Source of the DNA: Rhodovarius lipocyclicus
Lineage (GTDB): Bacteria; Pseudomonadota; Alphaproteobacteria; Acetobacterales; Acetobacteraceae
NCBI RefSeq assembly: GCF_009900765.1
Contig: NZ_JAAABL010000012.1
Coordinates: 19,546-83,545 of the forward strand
Direction of reading: 5' to 3'
Length of the DNA stretch: 64,000 nucleotides
The translations under genes and the position numbers were made by a program. The first letter of the stretch is position 1. The number at the start of each line of letters is the position of its first letter. The notes under the pieces were generated by a model that saw nothing but the letters and a program-made list of their open reading frames with translations, had not been told where the DNA came from and made no database searches. This document shows positions 35,816-45,183 of this stretch, piece by piece.

Positions 35816-37832
35816 CCTGCTCGTCGCCGTCGATATCGGCGGCACCTTCACCGACATCACCTTGCAGGATGCGGTGACCGGCCAGGCCTGGACGGCCAAG
35901 ACCCCCTCCACCCCGCGCGACCCGTCCGAGGCGTTCCTGACCGGTGTCACCATGGCGCTGGCCGCCGCCGGCCGCGCGGCCACGGAAACCGGGCGCGTGC
36001 TGCATGGCACGACGGTGGCCACCAACCTGATCCTGGAAGGCCGCACCGCCCCCACCGCGCTGCTGACCAATGCGGGCTTCCGCCATGTGCTGGAGATCGG
36101 CCGTGCCGACCTGCCGCGCCGGGACAATCTCTGGGCCTGGGTGAAGCCGCAACGGCCCGTCCCGCCCGCTTTGGTGTTCGAGGCCGCCGGACGCATCGCC
36201 GCCGATGGCAGCGAACTGACGCCGCTGGATGAGCAGGCGGTGCGCGACGCGGCACGCGCGGCCATCGCGGGCGGTGCGCAGGCCATCGCCGTGTGCTTCC
36301 TGCATGCCTTCACCAACCCCGCCCATGAACGCCGGGCGCTGGAGATCCTGGCGGTGGAAGCGCCGGGCCTGGCGCTGTCGGCCTCGGTCGATGTGTTCCC
36401 GGTGGTGCGCGAGTATGAGCGCAGCATGGCCACCGTGCTGAACGCGGCGGTCATGCCCGCCGTCTCCACCTATATCGCCCGGCTGGAGGCCCGGCTGGCC
36501 GAGGCTGGCATCGCCGCCCCCCTGCTGCTGATGAAATCCAATGGCGGGGTGGCGGGGGCCGCTTCCATCCGCCGCGCGCCAGCGCAGACCGCCCTTTCGG
36601 GCCCCGCCGCCGGGGTGGTGGGGGCGCGCGCCGTCTGCGCCGCCGCCGGGGTGGAGAACCTGATCACCGTCGATATCGGCGGCACCAGCGCCGACATCTG
36701 CCTGATCGCGAAGGGCGAGCTGGGCCTGACCCAGACCGGGCGCGTCGGCCCCTGGCCGCTGGCCCTGCCGATGGTGGATATGGTCACGATCGGCGCGGGA
36801 GGCGGCTCGCTCGCCCGTGTCGGCGCCGATGGCGCGCTGACCGTGGGCCCGCAGAGCGCGGGCGCCGATCCCGGCCCCGCCTGCTATCGCCGCGGCGGCA
36901 CCGAACCCACCGTGACGGACGCCCATATGGTGCTGGGCCACCTGCCCCCGGCGCTGCTGGGCGGGCGCATGACGCTGGACCCCGCCCTGGCCGAGGCCGC
37001 CGTGGCCCGCGTGGCCGCCCCCCTGGGCCTGACGCCGGAACAGGCCGCGCGCGGCATCCTGGCGATCGCGGACAACAACATGGTGGGCGCCATCCGCGTG
37101 GTCTCCGTCGAGCGCGGGCATGACCCGCGCGACTTCACCCTGGTGCCCTTCGGCGGCGCGGGCCCGCTGCATGGCTGCGCGCTGGCCGATCTGCTGGGCA
37201 TCACCCGCGTGCTGGTGCCGCCCGCGCCCGGCGTGCTCTGCGCCCAGGGGCTGCTGGCGGCCGACCTGAAGGCCGAATTCACCCGCAGCGTGGCCGAGCC
37301 CCTGGCGGGCGCCAACCGCGCGCGGTTGGATGCCGTGTTCGCCGCGCTGGAAGCCGAGGCCGCCGCCTGGTTCACGCAGGAGGAAGTCTCCCCGCCCGAC
37401 CAGCGCCTGCGCCGCGTGGCGCTGATGCGCTATGAGGAACAGGGCCACGAGCTGGCCGTGCCCTGGGATGTCGCCGATCTGGGCAGCGCCTTCGCCGCCG
37501 CGCACCGAGGCCTGTATGGCTTCGACCTGCCGGAGGTCGCCATCGAGATCGTCACCCTGCGCGTCGAGGCCACCGGCCTGCTGCCCGCCCCCGCCCCGGC
37601 CCTGCCGCAAGGCGGCGAGGCCGCGCAGGCGGAGCTCGGCCGCCAGCGCATCCTGCTGCCCGGCGGCGCGGTGGAGGCCGTGGTGCTGGACCGCGCCAAG
37701 CTGGCCGCCGGCGCGCGTTTCGCGGGCCCGGCCATCGTCACGCAGCTGGATGCGACCACGCTGGTGGCCCCGGGTTGGACGGCCCGCATGCATGCCTCCG
37801 GCGCGCTGTTGCTGGAACGCGCAAGCGATTGA
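35802..37832 (+). CDS. hyuA: Hydantoinase A/oxoprolinase family subunit (ATP-binding)
   Basis: Encodes 676 residues from the ATG at 35802 after CAGGAG, inside the end of hyuB. It has the N-terminal 'VAVDIGGTFTDITLQD' phosphate-binding loop of the acetate/sugar-kinase-like ATPase core, 'HGTTVATNLILEGR' near residue 70, a second 'ITVDIGGTSADICLI' loop near 290, and 'GGAGPLHGCALADLLGI' near 450. This subunit binds ATP and activates the substrate for ring opening by the B subunit. Linkage to the ABC importer makes a transport-plus-hydrolysis operon. Confidence 0.87.
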   Translation: MQSRSLLVAVDIGGTFTDITLQDAVTGQAWTAKTPSTPRDPSEAFLTGVTMALAAAGRAATETGRVLHGTTVATNLILEGRTAPTALLTNAGFRHVLEIGRADLPRRDNLWAWVKPQRPVPPALVFEAAGRIAADGSELTPLDEQAVRDAARAAIAGGAQAIAVCFLHAFTNPAHERRALEILAVEAPGLALSASVDVFPVVREYERSMATVLNAAVMPAVSTYIARLEARLAEAGIAAPLLLMKSNGGVAGAASIRRAPAQTALSGPAAGVVGARAVCAAAGVENLITVDIGGTSADICLIAKGELGLTQTGRVGPWPLALPMVDMVTIGAGGGSLARVGADGALTVGPQSAGADPGPACYRRGGTEPTVTDAHMVLGHLPPALLGGRMTLDPALAEAAVARVAAPLGLTPEQAARGILAIADNNMVGAIRVVSVERGHDPRDFTLVPFGGAGPLHGCALADLLGITRVLVPPAPGVLCAQGLLAADLKAEFTRSVAEPLAGANRARLDAVFAALEAEAAAWFTQEEVSPPDQRLRRVALMRYEEQGHELAVPWDVADLGSAFAAAHRGLYGFDLPEVAIEIVTLRVEATGLLPAPAPALPQGGEAAQAELGRQRILLPGGAVEAVVLDRAKLAAGARFAGPAIVTQLDATTLVAPGWTARMHASGALLLERASD

Positions 37833-37919
37833 CTCGGCCCCGGCACGGCCGGACCATGGCCGTGCCAGGCCAGGAATGTTCCCCCGCGATGCGCGCGCCC
37901 CCGCGCCACAGGAGCCGCC

Positions 37920-39137
37920 ATGACCACCGACACCCTGCCCGCCATGACCGGCCGGCCCGCCCCGGTCCTGACCCTCGACCCCTATGCCGACGAGATCCTG
38001 CTCGACCCCTTCCCCGCCTATGCCGAGATCCGCGAGGCCGGGGCCGCGGTGTTCCTGGAGCGCCACGGCGTCTATGCCATCGGCCGCCACCGGGATGTGC
38101 AGGCGGCGCTGAAGAACTGGCGCGATTTCTCCTCCACCGGCGGCTCGGGCATCGCCGATATCCGCAAGCCCGGCGCCTGGCGCGCCCCCAGCCCGATCGT
38201 GGAGGTGGACCCGCCCGACCACACCCGCGTGCGCGCGGTGATGCAGCGGGTCATCTCGCCCTCCGTCATGCGGCGCTGGCGCGAGGAATTCGAGCGCGAG
38301 GCCGCGCGCCTGGTCGATGAACTGCTGGCGCAAACCCGGTTCGACGGCGTGCACGACCTCAGCGAGGCCTTCGTCTCCACCGTGTTCCCCAACGCGCTCG
38401 GCCTGCCGGATTCGCCCGAGCGGCGGGACAACCTGTTCCTGATCGGCGAATGGAATTTCGACGCCCAGGGCCCGCGCAACGCGCGCCTGGAGGCCACCAC
38501 CCGCCGCGTCGCCGCCATCGAGGGCTGGCACCAGGAGATGATGAAGCGGGAGAACCAGCTGCCCGGCGGCTTCGGCGCCAGCATCTTCGAAGCCGCCGAC
38601 GCGGGTGAGATCGAAGCCGAGGTGGCGCCACTGCTCATCCGCTCCTTCCTGCGGGGCGGGCTCGACACTTCCTCCAGCACCATCTCGGCCGCGCTGTACT
38701 ATCTGGCGCGGGACCCGGCCGCCTATACCGCGCTGCGCGCCGATCCCAACAAGACGCGCAACGTGATCGAGGAAGCCATGCGCCTCGAAACGCCCATCCC
38801 CTATGTGGGCCGGCTGACCATGCGCGACGTGGTGGTGGACGATGTGCTGGTGCCCGCCGACAGCAAGGTGATCGTGATGCTGCCCGCCGCGAACCGCGAC
38901 CCGGCGGCCTGGACGGACCCCGACACCTTCGACATCAACCGCACGACGCAAGGCCATGTGGCGTTGGGCTATGGCATCCATATGTGCGTGGGCCAGGCCA
39001 TCGCGCGGCTGGAAGGCGAGGTGGTGCTGAAGGCGCTGGCGGCACGGGTGGAGACGCTGGAACTGACGGAAGAACCGACGCGGAAGCTGAACAACAACCT
39101 GCGCAGCTTCGCCTCGCTGCCGCTGCGGGCGCAGTAA
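37920..39137 (+). CDS. Cytochrome P450
   Basis: Encodes 405 residues with a clean AGGAG site. The heme-ligand loop 'LGYGIHMCVGQAIARLE' near residue 350 holds the Cys thiolate, the K-helix ExxR is 'EEAMRLE', and the I-helix has 'RGGLDTSSST' with the Asp-Thr pair for oxygen activation. Soluble bacterial class without a membrane anchor. No ferredoxin or reductase gene is nearby, so electron donors come from elsewhere. It begins 87 bases after hyuA and probably shares the transcript, suggesting hydroxylation of the same imported compound. Confidence 0.92.
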   Translation: MTTDTLPAMTGRPAPVLTLDPYADEILLDPFPAYAEIREAGAAVFLERHGVYAIGRHRDVQAALKNWRDFSSTGGSGIADIRKPGAWRAPSPIVEVDPPDHTRVRAVMQRVISPSVMRRWREEFEREAARLVDELLAQTRFDGVHDLSEAFVSTVFPNALGLPDSPERRDNLFLIGEWNFDAQGPRNARLEATTRRVAAIEGWHQEMMKRENQLPGGFGASIFEAADAGEIEAEVAPLLIRSFLRGGLDTSSSTISAALYYLARDPAAYTALRADPNKTRNVIEEAMRLETPIPYVGRLTMRDVVVDDVLVPADSKVIVMLPAANRDPAAWTDPDTFDINRTTQGHVALGYGIHMCVGQAIARLEGEVVLKALAARVETLELTEEPTRKLNNNLRSFASLPLRAQ

Positions 39138-39140
39138 GGT

Positions 39141-39163
39141 TGAGGGGGCGCCGCCCCCTCAAA
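39141..39163 (+). terminator. Ten-base-pair hairpin after the P450 gene
   Basis: TTGAGGGGGC (39141-39150) pairs with GCCCCCTCAA (39154-39163) around a GCC loop, immediately downstream of the P450 stop. There is no T run. It likely protects or ends the transcript and belongs to the repeat cassette described at 39173. Confidence 0.5.
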
Positions 39164-39172
39164 CTCCCCCGG

Positions 39173-39192
39173 CAGGAGCCGAAAGGCCCCTG
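39173..39192 (+). repeat. Dispersed 20-nt repeat, copy 1
   Basis: CAGGAGCCGAAAGGCCCCTG here recurs exactly on the opposite strand at 54346-54365. Both copies lie between convergent genes, inside hairpin-rich spacers and downstream of a stop codon in the same orientation, as expected of a REP-like intergenic element. Confidence 0.65.
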
Positions 39193-39295
39193 CACCCCAT
39201 CAGTTTGGCACTGATCCTTCCAGGGCACTTCCTATTGATATTAATAATGAAAATGGCACCCTACCTGCCAAGGTAAGGCGCCAATAAATGGGTTC

Positions 39296-39316
39296 AAAGG
39301 GTTGCTACAACCCTTT
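39296..39316. terminator. Nine-base-pair hairpin in the convergent spacer
   Basis: AAAGGGTTG (39296-39304) pairs perfectly with CAACCCTTT (39308-39316) around CTA. It lies between the convergent P450 and ABC-receptor genes and could act in either direction. Confidence 0.45.
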
Positions 39317-39325
39317 GCGGGGAGC

Positions 39326-39352
39326 CCGAGGGGCAGAGCCCCTCGGTCTTTT
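39326..39352 (+). terminator. Rho-independent terminator
   Basis: CCGAGGGG (39326-39333) pairs with CCCCTCGG (39339-39346) around CAGAG and is followed by TCTTTT (39347-39352). This is a canonical intrinsic terminator for plus-strand transcripts coming from the hydantoinase/P450 operon. Confidence 0.75.
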
Positions 39353-39358
39353 ACGCCA

Positions 39359-40984
39359 TCACCGCGCCGGCGCGCGTTCGATATTCCACATCACCGGGAA
39401 CCCGAAGTCGATCACGCCCCGCAGTTCCGCGCGCCACACGGCCGCGCTGGCGAACTGGCCCGAGATCGGGAAGTTCGCCTGCTCGATAGACATGCGTTGC
39501 AGTTCGCCCGCGATCTCGCGCCGGCGTTCGGCGTTGGGCTCACGCTCGAAGCGTTCGATGACCTGCGTCATCGCTTGGTCGCAATAGCCCCAGGGCTGAT
39601 TGCCGGTGCAGTTGTAGCCGATGCCCGGGTTGGTCAGCGGGTTACCCAAGTCGAAGCCGGTGTAGATGACCGGCACCAGGCTCCAGCCGCCCTGGTCCAG
39701 CGGACGGTGCTGGATCCAGCGCGCGGCGATGGAGGACCAGTCGGAGGTCTGCACATCCAGGTTGAAGCCCGCCTGGCGCAGCCGGTCGATCATCACCAGG
39801 CCGATCGGGTTGATCAGCGCGGAATCGGCGGGCTGCAGGAACACCACGCGCTCACCGTTGTAGCCGGATTGGCGCAGGGTCTGCCGGGCCAGCTCGATGG
39901 TGCCGTTGCGCATGGGCTCGGTGCCCGTCTCGCTGGCATAGAAGGTGCCGCAGACATAGACGGACTGGCAGTCCGGTTGGCTGAACTCGGGGGGGACACC
40001 CTCGGCCGCGATGATGTCCGTGCGGGACATGATCTGCGCCACGGCGCGGCGCACCTGCACATTGTCGAAGGGCGGCTGGCGGTGGTTGATGCTCAGGCCG
40101 CCCGCGATCTCGGCGCCGCCGCGCGCCCGGCTGAGCACGAGGTTGCGGTTGCGCTGGAAGTTCCGGATGTAGTCGATGGGCGCGTATTCGAGGTAGTCGA
40201 CCTCGCCCGCCTGGATGGCGGCGGCGCGCAGCCCGGGGTCGCCCATGTTGATGAACTCGACGCGCTCGGCGCGCGGCACCTTGCCGCCGGCCAGCCCGTC
40301 CGCGGGCTCGTCGCGCGGGCGATAGCGCGGGTTGCGCACGAACACCGTGCGCTCACCCGGGATCCACTGGTCGCGCAGGAACAGGAAGGGGCCGGAGCCC
40401 ACGACCTCGCTGACCGGGGTGGTGGCGGGGGTATTGGCCGCCAGCCGCGCGGGCATGATGAAGGGCACCTGCACGCTGGGCTTGCCCAGCGCCTCCAGCA
40501 CCAGGCCGAAGGGGCGGGCCAGTTCGAGGACGAAGGTCTTGCCGTCCACGACGCGCAGTTCCTTGGTCGCGGCCATCAGGCGGCGGCCCAGGCTGTCGCG
40601 CGCGCCCCAGCGCCGCAGGGAGGCGACGCAATCCTCGGCGGTCACGGGCGTGCCGTCGCTGAATTCCAGCCCGTCGCGCAGCGTGAAGGTCCAGGTCAGT
40701 CCATCATCGCTGGTGCGCCAGTTGTCCAGCATCTGCGGGCGGAAACGGCCCTGGCTGTCCATGGAGACAAGCGTGTCGTAGACCATGTAGGCGAAGTTGC
40801 GGGTGACGAAGGAAGGACCGGCGATCGGGTCCAGCACCTGAAGGCCCACATTCAGCACCAGGCGGATCGGGCGCTGCGCCTGCTGGGCCTGGGCCGTGTT
40901 ATGCGCGGCGGGCGCCACCAGCGCCGTGGCGGCCAGCAGCGCCGCCGCCAGGGCCGTGCGCAGCTTCACGATGGGAAATGCCAT
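39359..40984 (-). CDS. ABC transporter substrate-binding protein, family 5 (no permeases nearby)
   Basis: Encodes 541 residues with a Sec signal peptide (cleavage after 'NTAQA'). Family marks: 'DNWRTSDDGLTWTFTLRDGL' and 'EFSDGTPVTAEDCVASLRRW'. AAAGGA precedes the ATG. Unlike the other three family-5 receptors in the window it has no permease or ATPase genes. It is instead the last gene of an enzyme operon (flavin monooxygenase, amidase, imidase-like protein, two SDRs). It probably feeds one of the neighbouring ABC channels or a remote one. Confidence 0.88.
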   Translation of the reverse strand: MAFPIVKLRTALAAALLAATALVAPAAHNTAQAQQAQRPIRLVLNVGLQVLDPIAGPSFVTRNFAYMVYDTLVSMDSQGRFRPQMLDNWRTSDDGLTWTFTLRDGLEFSDGTPVTAEDCVASLRRWGARDSLGRRLMAATKELRVVDGKTFVLELARPFGLVLEALGKPSVQVPFIMPARLAANTPATTPVSEVVGSGPFLFLRDQWIPGERTVFVRNPRYRPRDEPADGLAGGKVPRAERVEFINMGDPGLRAAAIQAGEVDYLEYAPIDYIRNFQRNRNLVLSRARGGAEIAGGLSINHRQPPFDNVQVRRAVAQIMSRTDIIAAEGVPPEFSQPDCQSVYVCGTFYASETGTEPMRNGTIELARQTLRQSGYNGERVVFLQPADSALINPIGLVMIDRLRQAGFNLDVQTSDWSSIAARWIQHRPLDQGGWSLVPVIYTGFDLGNPLTNPGIGYNCTGNQPWGYCDQAMTQVIERFEREPNAERRREIAGELQRMSIEQANFPISGQFASAAVWRAELRGVIDFGFPVMWNIERAPAR

Positions 40985-41022
40985 TCACGTCGTCCTTTCC
41001 ATCCGGAGTGAAGAAATGTCGT

Positions 41023-42180
41023 TCAGGCGGTGGGGCTGAAGGCCTCCCGCAAGCCTCTGGCTTCCAGCATCGGCATGACCTCGGCGAAGCGGCCGAGCCC
41101 ATCCACGAAATCCACCCAGGTCAGCAGCACGCCATCGAGGCCCGCTTCCGAGAGCTGCTCCAGCCGCGCGGCGATATCGCCCGCCGTGCCGATCAGCGCG
41201 GAGCCCCCTGCCCCGGCCGCGAAGCGCTGGCGGGCGGCGCGCGTGGCCTCGGGCGAGGCGAAAATCCTGGTCTGCGATCCCACCCCCGCGATCCAGGCGT
41301 CCAGGCTCGGCCCGTCCTCATGCAGCACGGAGTAGTGGTGCAGATACTCCTCGGCCTCGGCGCGGGAGGCACGCTGCACGCAATAGGCATAGGTCCAGAC
41401 CTGCACGTCGCGGCCGTATTCGCGCCGCGCCATGTCCTTGTAGGCCGCGATCTGTGCCGCGATGTCCGCCGTGTCCTCGGAACGCAGGATCAGGAAGCAG
41501 ACATCGGCGAATTCGCAGGCGAAGCGCTGCCCCCGGTCGGAGCCGCCGGCATTGACGATCGGCGGGCCCGGCTGCTGCAACGGCTTGGGCATGGAGGAGC
41601 CGCGCTTGATGCGGAAGAACGGCCCCTCATGGTCGAACTCCGCTTCCTCCCGCCACAGGCGCTGGATGATCTCCAGCCATTCCTGCAGATGGTCGTAGCG
41701 CGCGTCGTGCTCGGCCATGGGCGCGCCGAACATGTCCAGCTCCGGCTTGTTCCAGCCGCCCACCACATTCAGCGCGAACCGCCCGCCGGAGATGATGTCG
41801 ATGGTCGCGCATTGCTTGGCGGCCGTGATGGGATGCAGCGTGGGCGCGTGGGAGGTGGCGATGACCGCCAGCCGCCGCGTCGCCTGCGCGATGCCCGCGC
41901 ACCAGGTGAAGGGATCGAGCGTCACGCCGCTCGGGTGCCGGGTCTCGCCGGGGATGTAGCCCTTCCAGCGGGCATAGGCGAGGACGGCCTCGAAGCCCAG
42001 CGCATCGGCCATGCGCGCGGTCTGAAGGGATGCCTCCCAGCTCGGGCGGTAGGCTTCGGGCACCAGGGTCTGGGCCGCGCCCTTTCCGTTGGTGCCGAAC
42101 AGGCCGAGCTTCAGCCGGTTCGCGCCGAACAGCGGGTTGCGTGCCCGCACCGGATCGAGGGTGGCGGGCACGGCGGGCAT
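41023..42180 (-). CDS. LLM-class flavin-dependent monooxygenase
   Basis: Encodes 385 residues. 'GLFGTNGKGAAQTLVPE', 'ARMADALGFEAVLAYARWKG', 'ATIDIISGGRFALNVVGGWN' and 'VNAGGSDRGQRFACEFADVC' mark the bacterial luciferase-like barrel. The pattern is closest to the alkanesulfonate, dimethylsulfone and RutA-like oxygenases that use FMNH2 from a separate reductase. Its ATG overlaps the amidase stop by four bases, so the two are coupled. In context it may oxidise an N- or S-containing ring before or after hydrolysis. Confidence 0.82.
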   Translation of the reverse strand: MPAVPATLDPVRARNPLFGANRLKLGLFGTNGKGAAQTLVPEAYRPSWEASLQTARMADALGFEAVLAYARWKGYIPGETRHPSGVTLDPFTWCAGIAQATRRLAVIATSHAPTLHPITAAKQCATIDIISGGRFALNVVGGWNKPELDMFGAPMAEHDARYDHLQEWLEIIQRLWREEAEFDHEGPFFRIKRGSSMPKPLQQPGPPIVNAGGSDRGQRFACEFADVCFLILRSEDTADIAAQIAAYKDMARREYGRDVQVWTYAYCVQRASRAEAEEYLHHYSVLHEDGPSLDAWIAGVGSQTRIFASPEATRAARQRFAAGAGGSALIGTAGDIAARLEQLSEAGLDGVLLTWVDFVDGLGRFAEVMPMLEARGLREAFSPTA

Positions 42181-43565
42181 CAGGCCACCACCGGGGCGAT
42201 CCGGGCGGTGACCCAGGCGGCGGTGCCGGTCAGCGCCGCATCGGTGTGGGGCTGGCCGATCACCTGCACGCCCACCGGCAACCCGCCCACCGCCAGCAGC
42301 GGCAGGGTGATGGCCGGACAGCCCAGCACCGATGTCGCGGCATTGAAGGCCGGCAGGCCCGTGGTGTGGGTCACGCCCGAATCCTTGGCCTTGTTCGCCA
42401 TCAGCGGCGCGGGCCCCACGGAGCTGAGGCTGATCAGCCCATCGGCCAGCCCGTCGATGGCGGCGAAGGCGCGCTTGGCTTCCTCGCGCTGCAGCAGCGC
42501 CAGGCGGTAGTCGTCCACGCTCATGGCGCGGGCCAGTTCCAGCCGCGCCATCATGCTGTCGCTGAGGCCCGAACCGAAGCGCTCGATCAGGTTCTCCAGC
42601 GTCCAGCGCATCTCGTAGCCGCACAGGTCGCGGCTGAGCGCCAGGCTGCCGCCGATCGCCTGCTCGAAGCGTTCGATCAACGGGCTGTCGGTGCGGCGCA
42701 GGATGGTGACGCCCGCGTCCCGCAGTTGGCCCAGCACCTGCTCGAAGGCCGCCATGGTGCGGCCGTCGGTCTCGGCCCAGCCCTCGGCCTCCATCACGAT
42801 CAGCGCGCGCGGCTTGGCGGGCGGGCGCGGGGCCAGCTCGCCATACAGGCCCGGATGCCCCGGGTCGCCGCCCGCGCGCTGGGAGATCTCGAAGGCCACC
42901 GCCCACATGTCCTGCAGGCAGCCGGCATGCACGCCGATATGGCTCTGGCTGAAGCCCAGGCGCTCACCGCGATTGATGGCGCCGAAGGTCGGCTTGATCG
43001 CGGTGTTGGCGCAGAAGCCGGCCGGGCGGATGACGGAGCCCACCACCTGCGTGCCCAGCGCCGCCGGCACCATGGAGGCACCGATGACCGCCGCCGAGCC
43101 CGAGGAGGAACCGCCAGGCGTGTGGTCCGGGTTGAACGGGTTGGTGGTGGGGCCGGGGTGGGACATGCCGAGTTCCGTCGTCACCGTCTTGCCCAGCACC
43201 ACCGCGCCCGCCTGGCGCAGCGCCACCACGCTGGCGCTGTCGGTCTTGGTCTGCACGCCCTTCAGCAGGGGCGTGCCCTGCTCGGTCGGCATGTCCTTGG
43301 TCTGCAGCATGTCCTTGATGCCGATGGGCATGCCGTCGATGGTCGAGAGCGGGCGCCCGGCCTTGTAGCGGGCGGTGGCGGCATCGGCCGCGGCGCGCGC
43401 GCCGGCCTCATTGATCGTGACCCAGGCCTGCACCACGGGTTCCCGCGCCGCGATCACCTCCAGGCAGCGTTCCAGGAAGGCGCGCGGCGTGTCCCCGCCC
43501 TCCAGGAAGCGCGGCACGGCATCATGGAAGGTGCAGGGGCGGAAGCTGGCGGGATCGTAGCTCAT
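42180..43565 (-). CDS. Amidase signature family enzyme
   Basis: Encodes 461 residues from the ATG at 43565. The Ser-cisSer-Lys site is present: Lys in 'GIKDMLQTKD' (near residue 80), cis-Ser in 'HTPGGSSSGSAA' (near 155) and nucleophile Ser in 'LGTQVVGSVIRPAGF' (near 180). It hydrolyses amides to acid plus ammonia. It overlaps both neighbours by four bases or fewer. With the imidase-like gene upstream it could act as the half-amidase of a cyclic-imide pathway; this is inference from gene order. Confidence 0.85.
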   Translation of the reverse strand: MSYDPASFRPCTFHDAVPRFLEGGDTPRAFLERCLEVIAAREPVVQAWVTINEAGARAAADAATARYKAGRPLSTIDGMPIGIKDMLQTKDMPTEQGTPLLKGVQTKTDSASVVALRQAGAVVLGKTVTTELGMSHPGPTTNPFNPDHTPGGSSSGSAAVIGASMVPAALGTQVVGSVIRPAGFCANTAIKPTFGAINRGERLGFSQSHIGVHAGCLQDMWAVAFEISQRAGGDPGHPGLYGELAPRPPAKPRALIVMEAEGWAETDGRTMAAFEQVLGQLRDAGVTILRRTDSPLIERFEQAIGGSLALSRDLCGYEMRWTLENLIERFGSGLSDSMMARLELARAMSVDDYRLALLQREEAKRAFAAIDGLADGLISLSSVGPAPLMANKAKDSGVTHTTGLPAFNAATSVLGCPAITLPLLAVGGLPVGVQVIGQPHTDAALTGTAAWVTARIAPVVA

Positions 43566-44395
43566 GCCTCGTGCGCCGCGACCCAGGCCTCGGCCACCTC
43601 GGTGCCGGTGGCGAACCACACGTCGGGGAAGGTCTTGATGAAGGCGATCATCTCCCGCAGCATCGCGATGCGGGCCGGGCGGCCGGACACCTGCGGGTGC
43701 ATGACCAGGTTGTACAGCCCGCCCCAGCGATAGATCTCGCGGAACTCGTCCTGGAACACGCTCAGGATATGGCTGTTGGTGAAGATCGGCCGCGGGTTCT
43801 TGACCGAGAACAGCGCATAGGGCGCGTCATCCGTGCTCCAATGCCAGGGCAGTTCGACCGGGCCCTTACCGCCATCGGGTGCGGCCATGCGGTACGGCAC
43901 GACATCATCCAGCAGCGAGCTGTCATAGAGGAAATCATGCTGGCCGAGCAGGCGGATCAGGTTGTCGCTGGTCTCGCCCGCCGGGGAGCGATAGCCCTTC
44001 GGCACCACGCCCAGCACGCTTTTCAGGGCGTGCAGCCCCTTCTCCATCTCCTCGACCTCCTTCTCGGGGAAGTCGGGATCGACCCAGGCGTGGGAGTAGC
44101 TGTGATGGGCGATCTCATGCCCCTGCTTCAGGATCATCTCGCAGCGCTGGGTGTGGTTTTCCACCGTCCAGCCGGGGATGAAGAAGGTGGCGCGGCCATC
44201 GAGATCGGCGTCGTGCAGCGTCTCCAGGATCTTCGGCACGCCCACCTTGGCGCCATAAGTGCCCTGGCTCAGCGTGCCCGGCCGGCGCGCATTGGCCGGG
44301 TCGCGGGACAGCCACAGCGTCTCGGCATCGAAATCGAAGGTCAGCATGACGGCGACCTTCGCGCCGCCGGGCCATTTCACGGACTTGTCGATCAT
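43562..44395 (-). CDS. Polysaccharide-deacetylase-fold hydrolase, cyclic-imidase/PgdA-like
   Basis: Encodes 277 residues. 'VMLTFDFDAETLWLSRDPAN' supplies the Asp pair, 'HEIAHHSYSHAW' the metal His motif and 'GYRSPAGETSDNLIRLL' the Arg/Pro motif of the NodB-like fold. The 'FDFDAETLWLSRD' opening is shared by Helicobacter PgdA-type proteins and by the pseudomonad cyclic imide hydrolase group, which open succinimide-like rings. No signal peptide, which argues for a cytoplasmic small-molecule substrate. Coupled to the amidase and SDR genes. Confidence 0.75.
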   Translation of the reverse strand: MIDKSVKWPGGAKVAVMLTFDFDAETLWLSRDPANARRPGTLSQGTYGAKVGVPKILETLHDADLDGRATFFIPGWTVENHTQRCEMILKQGHEIAHHSYSHAWVDPDFPEKEVEEMEKGLHALKSVLGVVPKGYRSPAGETSDNLIRLLGQHDFLYDSSLLDDVVPYRMAAPDGGKGPVELPWHWSTDDAPYALFSVKNPRPIFTNSHILSVFQDEFREIYRWGGLYNLVMHPQVSGRPARIAMLREMIAFIKTFPDVWFATGTEVAEAWVAAHEA

Positions 44396-45183
44396 CCCAT
44401 CACCTCTTCACCGGGTTCGCGCGGCGGATTGCGGGAGGTGATCCACCCCCCGTCCACCACAATGACCTGCCCCGCGACGAAGGATGCGTCCTCCGAGGCG
44501 AGGAAGGCGGCGACCGCCGCGATCTCCTCGGGCCGGCCGGCACGGCGCAGCGGCGTGGGATCCACGATGGCCTTGATGTAGTATGGCTTGGTCAGGTGCT
44601 TTTCCGTCATCGGCGTTTCGATCACGCCCGGGGCGATGGCATTGACCAGGATGCCATCGGGCCCGATCTCGGCCGCGAGCTGGCGCGTGAAATGCGCGAC
44701 ACCGGCCTTGGCGACCGCATAGGCCGTGGTGCCCGGATAGCCCGCCAGCCCGAAGGTGGAGCTGATGTTGATGATCCGCCCGCCCGGCTTCGTCATATGC
44801 GGCAGCACGTCGCGGGTGACGCGCAGCACGGCCTTCAGGTTGATGTCCACGAAGCGGTCGATCAGCGCGTCGTCGGAATCGGCCAGGGATTTGGACCCGC
44901 CGATGCCCGCATTGTTCACCAGGATGTCGATGCGGCCATAGGCGGCCAGCGCCGCCTGGGCGATGGCCGTGCCGGCGCCGGGCGTGCCGACATCGGCGGT
45001 GAAGCCCGTGGCGCCGAGCGCCCCGGCGGTGGCCAGCACATCCTCGCTGCGGTCCACCAGCAGCACCCGCGCGCCCTCCGCGATCAGGCGCGTGGCGATG
45101 GCGGCGCCGATGCCGCGCGCCGCCCCGGTGACGACCGCGACCCGGCCCGCGAACCGTGTGGGGTCAGGCAAGACGGCCACCAT
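44392..45183 (-). CDS. Short-chain dehydrogenase/reductase
   Basis: Encodes 263 residues, classical SDR: 'VVTGAARGIGAAIA' (NAD(P) loop near residue 18), 'LVNNAGIGG' near 90, Ser in 'NISSTFGLAG' near 145 and the 'YAVAK' Tyr-Lys pair near 158. The C-terminus carries 'VDGGWITSR'. It overlaps the upstream SDR gene by 20 bases and the downstream imidase-like gene by 4. It probably oxidises or reduces a hydroxy intermediate of the operon's pathway. Confidence 0.87.
   Translation of the reverse strand: MVAVLPDPTRFAGRVAVVTGAARGIGAAIATRLIAEGARVLLVDRSEDVLATAGALGATGFTADVGTPGAGTAIAQAALAAYGRIDILVNNAGIGGSKSLADSDDALIDRFVDINLKAVLRVTRDVLPHMTKPGGRIINISSTFGLAGYPGTTAYAVAKAGVAHFTRQLAAEIGPDGILVNAIAPGVIETPMTEKHLTKPYYIKAIVDPTPLRRAGRPEEIAAVAAFLASEDASFVAGQVIVVDGGWITSRNPPREPGEEVMG

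Noticed and set aside
35673..38981. A 1,102-codon open frame on the minus strand
   Set aside because: Antisense to hyuA and the P450; composition and lack of motifs mark it as a shadow.
39141..39352. CRISPR-like repeat array
   Set aside because: The hairpins differ in sequence and spacing; they are terminators and a dispersed repeat.
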